A stretch of DNA of 19,544 nucleotides from UBA4717 sp002404395 (lineage in GTDB: Bacteria; Bacillota; Clostridia; Oscillospirales; CAG-272), in NCBI GenBank assembly GCA_937902275.1, contig CALFNW010000089.1, positions 1 to 19,544 on the forward strand, in the 5' to 3' direction. This document shows positions 13,674 through 19,544 of this stretch, piece by piece. A program made the position numbers and the translations under genes. Within the stretch, counting starts at the first letter, position 1. The number at the start of each line of letters is the position of its first letter. The notes beneath the pieces were generated by a model that ran no database searches, was not told the origin of the DNA, and worked only from the letters and a program-made list of their open reading frames with translations.

Positions 13674-13872
13674 GTGTATTATAGCAAATGCGGTAGGCAA
13701 TACGGACTTTGTAATCGGTTCGCGCGGTTGCCGCAACAGCGTTCGGCAAAGCTTCGCGCCGACTACCGTTATAATAACGTCCCCGGTAGTTGAAGTGTCG
13801 CAGAGGTAACTTTCGACATCAGCGATGCTTTACCGACCGCTGTTTTCTTATTAGCGAGGTTAGGAGATAGCT
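13674..13872 (+). promoter_or_regulatory. Structured leader of the acyl-CoA synthetase gene
   Basis: TATAAT at 13770-13775 lacks a clear -35. It lies in the loop of an ACTACCG/CGGTAGT inverted repeat (13763-13769/13784-13790). CGGTAG occurs at 13691 and 13784, and partners CTACCG or TTACCG at 13764 and 13830, so several pairings exclude one another. Further stems are TGTCG/CGACA (13796-13800/13814-13818) and CAGCG/CGCTG (13820-13824/13838-13842); TTTTCTT follows the latter. No known riboswitch consensus was recognised. Confidence 0.35.
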
Positions 13873-15507
13873 ATGGCAGTAAATAAAAAGGTCAGAGATT
13901 ATACTAATATAGCGGATATGCTTGAGAGCGCGTACAGAGAAGTGCCCGAAAAGCCGGCTTTCAGATATAAAACGCGCGATGATGAGATCGTCGAGGTCAG
14001 CTATGCGGCGCTTTACCGTAAGGTCGAGAACCTCGGCGCGGCGCTGCTTGAGCGCGGGTTCGGAAACGCTCACATCGCCTGCGTGGGCGAAAACAGCTAC
14101 GACTATGTCTGCGCGTACCTGGCGGTGATCAAAGGCGCGGGCGTATTCTGCCCGGTGGACCGCGAGCTGCCCGAAGATGAGCTTGTATACGTGCTCAATA
14201 ACAGCGAAAGCCGCTTTGTGTTCTGCTCGCGTGCGCTTGAAGCGAAGCTTCGCGCCGTCAGGGACAAACTGACTTATGCCGAGGCTTTCGCGGTGTTCGG
14301 CAGAAGCGAGGACGACGGCGAGTTCCTTTCGTTCTCAAAGCTCGTCGAGGAGGGAAAACGCCTGAGCCATGCGGCGTATGACGCACAGCACAGCGAGCCT
14401 GACGAGCTGAAGCTGCTTGTATATACCTCCGGAACGACCGGAAGCGCAAAAGGCGTTATGCTTACCGAGCATAATCTGATCTCAATGGTGAATTACGGGC
14501 TCAGACTTGCAAAGCTTTATGACGTCGGAATGTCGGTGCTGCCGTATCATCATACCTATGAGGGAGTCGCCGGACTTTTGGGCGCGCTCGGCAACCGCTC
14601 CTGCGTGTGTATAAACGACTCCATCAAAAATACGATAAAGAATATGCAGATATTCAAGCCCGAGTATGTGTATCTTGTTCCGGCGTTTGCCGAAGCGTTT
14701 TACACCAACATAATGAAGAATCTGAAAAAGACCGGGCGCGATAAAAAGTTTTCACGCGCGCTTGCCGCTTCCGAAGCCCTCAGAAAGGTCGGGATCGACC
14801 AAAGACGCAGGATCTTTGCCGAATTGCATGAGCTGTTCGGCGGCAGACTTAAAAAGATCGTGTGCGGCGGAGCGCCGATACGCCCCGAGATCGGCGAATT
14901 TTTCGATAAGATCGGCATAATGCTGACGGGCGGTTACGGTATCACCGAATGTTCGCCCATAGTCAGCGGCAATAACGAAGGTTCAAACAAATTCAATACG
15001 GCGGGGCAGTTGCTCGGCTGTGTCGAGGTGAAGATCGACGAACCCGATGAAGACGGGATCGGCGAGATCTGCGTGAAGGGCGATACCGTCATGAAGGGCT
15101 ATTATAAGAACCCCGAAAAAACGGCGGAGGTCATGCGCGACGGCTGGTTCTGCACCGGAGACTACGGTTTTCTTACCAAGAAAAAGGAACTCGTCATCAC
15201 GGGCAGAAAAAAGAATCTTATCGTGCTCAATAACGGTAAAAATATATATCCCGAGGAGATCGAGGGATATATTATGCGCGTGCCGTATATCGACGAGGTG
15301 GTGGTGCGCGGTATCAAGAACGAACACGGTCAGGAGATCGGACTTTCGGCGGAGATCTATATGGAAAAGCCGCGCGAGGATATAGTCGCGATACTGCGCG
15401 ACGTCCAGGCGGCGCTGTCATCGCTCCCGTCATATAAGACTGTCAGCAAGATAGTCGTCAGAGAAACGCCCTTTGACAAGACTACCACAAATAAAGTAAA
15501 GAGATGA
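13873..15507 (+). CDS. Long-chain acyl-CoA synthetase (AMP-binding)
   Basis: A 544-residue adenylate-forming enzyme that activates fatty acids to acyl-CoA with ATP. Motifs in order: P-loop YTSGTTGSAKG (184-194), GGAP (332-335), GYGITE (354-359), WFCTGD (425-430), the hinge GRKKN (444-448), NIYPEEIE (457-464) and the C-terminal catalytic K541 in TTTNKVKR. The pattern fits the FadD15/long-chain group rather than acetyl-CoA synthetase. It is predicted cytosolic or peripheral at the membrane, with no signal peptide. AGGAG lies 6 nt before the ATG. It stands alone between a structured leader and a strong terminator, with no beta-oxidation genes beside it, so exogenous fatty acid use for lipids is more likely than degradation; that is inference. 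Confidence 0.9.
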   Translation: MAVNKKVRDYTNIADMLESAYREVPEKPAFRYKTRDDEIVEVSYAALYRKVENLGAALLERGFGNAHIACVGENSYDYVCAYLAVIKGAGVFCPVDRELPEDELVYVLNNSESRFVFCSRALEAKLRAVRDKLTYAEAFAVFGRSEDDGEFLSFSKLVEEGKRLSHAAYDAQHSEPDELKLLVYTSGTTGSAKGVMLTEHNLISMVNYGLRLAKLYDVGMSVLPYHHTYEGVAGLLGALGNRSCVCINDSIKNTIKNMQIFKPEYVYLVPAFAEAFYTNIMKNLKKTGRDKKFSRALAASEALRKVGIDQRRRIFAELHELFGGRLKKIVCGGAPIRPEIGEFFDKIGIMLTGGYGITECSPIVSGNNEGSNKFNTAGQLLGCVEVKIDEPDEDGIGEICVKGDTVMKGYYKNPEKTAEVMRDGWFCTGDYGFLTKKKELVITGRKKNLIVLNNGKNIYPEEIEGYIMRVPYIDEVVVRGIKNEHGQEIGLSAEIYMEKPREDIVAILRDVQAALSSLPSYKTVSKIVVRETPFDKTTTNKVKR

Positions 15508-15525
15508 TCCGTTTGGGGATAAAGC

Positions 15526-15566
15526 AAGCGTCAGACGCGGCTTCGGCTGCGCCTGACGCTTTTTTG
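15526..15566 (+). terminator. Intrinsic terminator of the acyl-CoA synthetase gene
   Basis: AAGCGTCAG (15526-15534) pairs with CTGACGCTT (15553-15561), continued by an inner CGCGGC/GCTGCG stem with a TTCG loop, followed by a T-run through 15565. It is a classic rho-independent terminator 20 nt after the stop codon. Confidence 0.92.
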
Positions 15567-15696
15567 GTGCTTTGATGCCGCAAACGCGAATCGTCCGCGC
15601 TCGCCTGAAAGCGCAGCAAAACACGGGTGTTTTTTGACGCCCGCTCGTTTGACTGTCAGCTTGTTTTGGAAAAATATCTCTGCGGATCAAAAACGC

Positions 15697-15805
15697 TCTG
15701 CGCATGGAGCTTGAGATCGACTGCTTGAGCTTGCCGAGAGAAGCGTGACGTGCCGTGGCACGCGCCCGCTCTTCTGCATTTTTCGCCGCTTCAGTCACCG
15801 TCGGC
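15697..15805 (-). pseudogene. Duplicated 3' fragment of the orphan gene
   Basis: This 109-bp segment matches 15842-15950 with four substitutions, at a constant offset of 145 bp. In one minus-strand frame it repeats the TEAAKNAEERARA...SSSMRR part of the orphan protein, but it lies after that gene's stop codon, in another frame and without a ribosome binding site. Beyond SSMRR the two copies diverge completely. It is a recent partial tandem duplication and probably not expressed as protein. Confidence 0.75.
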
Positions 15806-16354
15806 TCAGTCGATACGCAAACGGTTCAGCTTGTAGGCGAATCTGCGCATGGAACTTGAGATCGACTGCTTGAGCTTGCCGAGAGAAGCGTGACGTGTCG
15901 CGGCACGCGCCCGCTCTTCTGCATTTTTCGCCGCTTCCGTCACCGTCGGCGCGGCGCCGTCGCTCGGAGATATGTCGATCTCATACTCGGCAGTGAACAG
16001 CTCGCAGGTGTCCACTCCGTACAGAGTGTACGTGTCGCTCGAACGGTGCCGCGCCTCACGGATCCGCTCGCGGAGTCCCGTCCTCGGCTCCTTTGACGGC
16101 TTTGCGGCTTCGTCTTTCATAAGCTCGGCGAGCGCCGCGCGCTCGACCGTGTCGGGATATAGAATAACATCGGCAGTCGGCGCCGAGTATACCTCCCGCG
16201 TGCGTTCGGGCAGAGTGCCGCCGCCTGTGTCGGCGTTATTGCTCATACCGGCGCATAAACGCCGCAGATAGCGTGTGCCGCGTTCGATTCCGACCGAACC
16301 TGCGCCGCCCGAAATATTGCGCCGCGGTGTCTTGAAAGGATTTGCCTGCGTCAC
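15806..16354 (-). CDS. Orphan hypothetical protein, basic, 182 residues
   Basis: Not recognised. The 182-residue product is polar and Arg-rich, without signal peptide, membrane segment or known motif. An N-terminal Gly/Ser/Thr-rich stretch is followed by a mixed region (about 55-130, with TYTLYGVDTCELFTAEYEID near 108-127) and a helical Ala/Lys/Arg-rich C-terminal part (about 136-172). The start is GTG at 16354 with a strong GGAGGAG 6 nt upstream and a perfect promoter, so expression is well supported. The last 12 codons run through the spacer between the two repeat copies and the TGA sits at the repeat edge, so the natural C terminus may have been altered by the duplication. It is divergent from the secreted Ig-like protein; a shared role is only a guess. 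Confidence 0.65.
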   Translation of the reverse strand: MTQANPFKTPRRNISGGAGSVGIERGTRYLRRLCAGMSNNADTGGGTLPERTREVYSAPTADVILYPDTVERAALAELMKDEAAKPSKEPRTGLRERIREARHRSSDTYTLYGVDTCELFTAEYEIDISPSDGAAPTVTEAAKNAEERARAATRHASLGKLKQSISSSMRRFAYKLNRLRID

Positions 16355-16400
16355 GTTGAACTCCTCCGTTTGTAATACTAATACTAGATTTTATATTTAT

Positions 16401-16429
16401 ATTATAATATATTATATTGTATTTGTCAA
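16401..16429 (-). promoter_or_regulatory. Perfect consensus promoter of the orphan gene
   Basis: On the minus strand TTGACA (16429-16424) and TATAAT (16406-16401) are separated by 17 bp in an extremely AT-rich tract. The leader would be about 40 nt. Confidence 0.88.
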
Positions 16430-16460
16430 GAGATTTTGTCATATTTTGTCGGATCTTGTC
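16423..16460. promoter_or_regulatory. Phased TTGTC boxes over and upstream of the orphan promoter
   Basis: TTGTC (GACAA on the gene strand) ends at 16427, 16440, 16450 and 16460. The three distal boxes are spaced exactly 10 bp and the nearest overlaps the -35. This resembles a tandem binding site for a cooperative regulator. Confidence 0.5.
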
Positions 16461-16548
16461 GAAAATATTGCGGCGCCGGGCGCAAAGCGGGGATGCAGAC
16501 AGTGCGTCAAAGTGAGCAATATAGTGATATTTTTTCTGCGGCAGTTTG

Positions 16549-16577
16549 TTGCTTTTCGACAATCGGCATGATATACT
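16549..16577 (+). promoter_or_regulatory. Promoter of the secreted Ig-like protein
   Basis: TTGCTT (16549-16554) and TATACT (16572-16577) are spaced by 17 bp, with an extended TG one base before the -10. The predicted leader is about 75 nt. Confidence 0.65.
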
Positions 16578-16658
16578 TTACATATATCACGCTTTAAGCA
16601 TAATATGCCGGTTGCATACAGCGCGCATATTTTGCATGATCAGTTATGGAGGTAGAAT

Positions 16659-19544
16659 ATGAAACGAAAAATCACCGCATTTATTCTGTGTGTAGCGATG
16701 CTTGTCTCGCTGTTCCCGCTCGGAGCGGCGGCGTATGCCGGCACAGACTACAAAAGCGACGGGGACGATTCCACGTCGCCCGATATGGTCTATATGGACT
16801 GTTCGGCGGTAAAGGCGGCAGGCGGCTCAAAGGGAACGCTCGATCCCGCGGGCTTTGTACGCTATAAGCCGTCCGAAACTTACAAATCAAACGGAGGGTA
16901 TCTCTCGATAGCTCCCGCAAAGAGCGGGCTCTATTCGGCGACGGGCGACGGCTCGTTTTACGATTACCGCTATTTTCTCGTGTATTACCGCACGTCGGAT
17001 AACGCGCGCACCTCGGACACGACCGCGCTTCGCGCCGCGGGATACGAAATGTGGGACACGGCTGACGCGGCGCAGATCTCGCGTTCGGGCGAGTGGACGC
17101 TCAAGAAGTTCGATCGCGATACCTTTGATAAAAACGGCGGCTCCGCGGTAAAGGCGAACAAGGATTGGACAGGTCAGTTCATCGCGGTAAAAGCCTTTGA
17201 GACCGGCAGTGAAGAGGGCTTCCTGGACATCGGCTTCATAGTTTCGTTCAGAACCGAAGCGCAGGCGGACGCTTTTAAGACCGCATTTGATAATAATGCG
17301 CTTGAGCCGGACTCGGTGGAGTTTTACTTCAACGGCGAAAAGCTCGGCGAAAACTCAAGCTTTGATATAGTTGCCGGCGCGGACGCCGCGATCACCTGCA
17401 AGGTGCTCCCGGACTATGCGACGCTTCCGAAGTCGGCAAAGCTTACCTATACCGCTGCGCCCGAAGGAATAGTGTCGGTTGACTCCGAAGGCAATATCAC
17501 CGTGCTCGGCTCGGGCGAGGTCACGCTTACCGCGCGCGCCGAGTGGGGCGGTAATTCGGAAAGCGTAAGCTTCAGGTTAACGACCGCGGCGGCGGAGTCG
17601 CTCACGATCAACGCATCCGATCCGCTGGTGCTGCGCACGGGCGAGGAGTTTACGCTCGTGTCGACCCTTAAGCCGGGCGACGCGACCGTAAGCTGTGCGT
17701 ATACGGTCGATAATGCAGAAGTCGCGCGCGTGGAAAACGGAAAGCTGATCGCGCTTGCAGTCGGCGAGTGTACGCTCAAAGCCGAGTTTGCGAGCGTAAG
17801 CACGAGCATAAAGGTTGCGGTCGTTGACGGAGCGGCGCGCATTTACGAGGGCGCATCGCTCTACCGCGCGCTTTCGTCAAGCTACAGCTACGGCATAACT
17901 CAGGAAAACTCGATCGCCGCAAGCGGCAAGCGTATCGTGAACGAGCTTGTCACCCGCATGGACGGCAAGGATTATACGACCAAGGAAGCGCACAACGAGG
18001 ATTACATACGCTTCACTTTCATGAACGGCGAGCTTGCGTATTCATATCCGATAATGGTAGTGAAGTACAGCGCGACCACCGCTTCGCTCACCTCCGGCGA
18101 GACCGTTTCGTTTGACCCGAACTACGGGATCAGGCGTATCTCGGACGCCAAGGACGGCAGGATGTGGGGCATCTCGGGAAGCTTCAGGCACAATGCCGGA
18201 AATACTTCCGTAAGAGTGAATATCGGAAAGTCAAGCGGCGGAAACGGCATATGCAGTCCGTATGACCCGACAAACGCGCCTTGGAATTTTGCGGGAGAGG
18301 CAATTCCCGCCGACCCGCTCGGATATGCTTCAAGCTATTTATATTTCAGAGCTTACAAGGGCAAGACCATGACCGTAGGCGACAAGCTTGATATCGAATA
18401 TATCGGCTTCTTCAAAAATGAAGCCGAAGCGGACGCGTATGTTGCGGCGCGCGAAAACGAAGATATTGTCGAAGCCGCGTTTATAGCGGACGGCAAGCTT
18501 TGCGGCATTGAAAAGGTTGCGTCGGGCACCTGCCCGAACGTGCCTGAGCTGACCAAGCGCGGATACCGCGTCGAATGGAAAAACGCCGCAGGCGAGATCG
18601 TTGATCCCGCAAGCCTTCCGCTTACCTCTGCCGCCGTTTACTACGGCGAGTATGTAAGGGGAGACCTTACCGTTGACGCGCACGCTTCGTTTGACGGAAG
18701 CATAACCAAGGACGGCGCGCCGCTTGAAGGCAAATTTACCGTGAAGCCCGGCACGAGCGTAACGCTCAAGGCAGTGCCCGATGCCGACTACCGCTTTGAG
18801 GGCTGGTATGATATAAACAATCACCGCGTTTCGGGCGAGGCAGAATACACTTTTACGGTCAACGACAACATTTACCTTGAAGCGCGCTTCTGCACCGAGA
18901 CGGTGATAACCTACTCGCGCCTTGTTGCATTCACCGATTCGGCGCTCGGAGACCTTGCGGTCAACGGCGTGCCGAGCGGAAACTACTTCAATTCTTATGT
19001 CGCCAATCGCGGAACGGTCACGCTGACCGCGCTCCCGAACGAGGGCGCAAGGGCGCTGTTCTGGACGCGCGTTACCGACACGGCGGAAAGCCTGCTTGCT
19101 TTCGGGAATACGCTTGAGGCGGTGCCGCTCGGAAGCGAGGTCTGCTATAAGCCTTACTTCGCGCCGTCGGACGAAGCGTGCAGGGTATACCTTGATCATA
19201 CCGGAGAACTGCTCGGCGTGAATATCGAGCCGACGCTTCCGAAGCGCAAGGGCTATACCGCAAGCGGCTTTGTTTTCGAGCGCGAGGAAAACGGCGTACA
19301 GGTTTACACGCCCGACTACCGCAGAGACGGCGGAAGCCACACTCTCACCGTAAACTATGCCGACGGCGAGGTTGAACTGCACGTGACCTACGACGGACGC
19401 GTGAAGCTTTCGGCGAAGTCAGAAAACTTTGTCCGCTTCGATATCACGACCGAAAACGGCACGAGCGTGCTTTCGTATAACCGCGAGTATGACTACTATC
19501 ATATCTTTGATACCGACATTACCGTGACCGAGATCACTTCGGGC
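16659..19544 (+). CDS. Large secreted protein with Ig-like and InlB-type repeats (partial)
   Basis: The frame is open for 962 codons to the window end with no stop, so the C terminus is missing. GGAGG lies 6 nt before the ATG. Residues 1-27 form a signal peptide: KRK, a hydrophobic core, then AYA as a cleavage site. Residues 28-215 are a beta-rich module of unknown family. Two Big_2-like bacterial Ig domains lie at about 220-308 (SVDSEGNITVLGSGEVTLTA) and 310-390 (VENGKLIALAVGECTLKA). A beta-rich region follows (395-667) containing IEYIGFFKNEAEADAY, similar to FIVSFRTEAQADAFK near residue 200. InlB-like repeats are at about 670-745 (VTLKAVPDADYRFEGWYD) and 749-833. It is likely exported and cell-surface bound, for adhesion or glycan binding; S-layer or sorting signals would lie beyond the window. 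No catalytic motif was seen. Confidence 0.85.
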   Translation, partial: MKRKITAFILCVAMLVSLFPLGAAAYAGTDYKSDGDDSTSPDMVYMDCSAVKAAGGSKGTLDPAGFVRYKPSETYKSNGGYLSIAPAKSGLYSATGDGSFYDYRYFLVYYRTSDNARTSDTTALRAAGYEMWDTADAAQISRSGEWTLKKFDRDTFDKNGGSAVKANKDWTGQFIAVKAFETGSEEGFLDIGFIVSFRTEAQADAFKTAFDNNALEPDSVEFYFNGEKLGENSSFDIVAGADAAITCKVLPDYATLPKSAKLTYTAAPEGIVSVDSEGNITVLGSGEVTLTARAEWGGNSESVSFRLTTAAAESLTINASDPLVLRTGEEFTLVSTLKPGDATVSCAYTVDNAEVARVENGKLIALAVGECTLKAEFASVSTSIKVAVVDGAARIYEGASLYRALSSSYSYGITQENSIAASGKRIVNELVTRMDGKDYTTKEAHNEDYIRFTFMNGELAYSYPIMVVKYSATTASLTSGETVSFDPNYGIRRISDAKDGRMWGISGSFRHNAGNTSVRVNIGKSSGGNGICSPYDPTNAPWNFAGEAIPADPLGYASSYLYFRAYKGKTMTVGDKLDIEYIGFFKNEAEADAYVAARENEDIVEAAFIADGKLCGIEKVASGTCPNVPELTKRGYRVEWKNAAGEIVDPASLPLTSAAVYYGEYVRGDLTVDAHASFDGSITKDGAPLEGKFTVKPGTSVTLKAVPDADYRFEGWYDINNHRVSGEAEYTFTVNDNIYLEARFCTETVITYSRLVAFTDSALGDLAVNGVPSGNYFNSYVANRGTVTLTALPNEGARALFWTRVTDTAESLLAFGNTLEAVPLGSEVCYKPYFAPSDEACRVYLDHTGELLGVNIEPTLPKRKGYTASGFVFEREENGVQVYTPDYRRDGGSHTLTVNYADGEVELHVTYDGRVKLSAKSENFVRFDITTENGTSVLSYNREYDYYHIFDTDITVTEITSG

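Noticed and set aside
15430..15798. Minus-strand open frame as a second orphan gene
   Set aside because: No ribosome binding site, only the duplicated segment resembles a protein, and it runs through the acyl-CoA synthetase terminator and 3' end.
18339..19382. Long minus-strand open frame of 347 codons
   Set aside because: It is a shadow of the secreted protein; GC-rich third positions on the plus strand keep the antisense frame open, and its product has no recognisable domain.

Overview
The window looks like a chromosomal segment of an anaerobic, low-to-mid GC Firmicute of the class Clostridia, most likely an uncultured gut lineage. The evidence is a T-box riboswitch, strong GGAGG-type ribosome binding sites, sigma70-like TTGACA/TATAAT promoters, a TepA/ClpP-like protease of the Bacillus/Clostridium type, FeoAB, an oxygen-independent aryl-CoA ligase plus ACT pair, and a large secreted protein with bacterial Ig-like domains. 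No 16S, tRNA, phage, transposase or CRISPR was seen, so the genus cannot be named.

Left part (1-3900): a repeat-bearing intergenic region is followed by a consensus promoter and a complete T-box leader. Its specifier reads UUC (Phe). It controls paaK (aryl/phenylacetate-CoA ligase), and a double-ACT-domain protein follows. Between these two genes lies the C-terminal remnant of a cytidine-deaminase-family gene, starting at the paaK stop codon. A SAM-dependent methyltransferase follows behind a strong hairpin.

Middle (3900-12605): feoA-feoB (Fe2+ uptake, 4-bp overlap) converge with a minus-strand GH2 beta-mannosidase-like gene. Upstream of that is a minus-strand fusion of a ROK-fold sugar kinase with a GmhA-like phosphosugar isomerase. 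Diverging from it is an AraC-family regulator with two possible promoters and three TCCGA boxes spaced exactly 10 bp apart. Next, from its own promoter, comes a transaldolase of the short TalC/FSA type. The block plausibly handles mannosides and phosphosugars; the isomerase half and the transaldolase could share sedoheptulose-7-phosphate.

Right part (12606-19544): a TepA-like ClpP-family serine protease and a long-chain acyl-CoA synthetase, each behind a leader that could fold in alternative ways. Then comes a minus-strand orphan gene with a perfect consensus promoter, 10-bp-phased TTGTC boxes and a partial tandem duplication at its 3' end. Divergent from it is a large secreted Ig-like-domain protein that runs off the window.

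The most unusual signal is a recurring element. Two roughly 130-bp copies (1-124 and 8498-8628) share three hairpins with conserved spacing and base changes that preserve pairing. Shorter versions of its gene-proximal GCCGCC/GGCGGC hairpin sit just 5' of the feoA and ROK-SIS translation starts. All are in the same orientation relative to the downstream gene. This may be a structured leader RNA family or a miniature mobile element that inserts next to ribosome binding sites.
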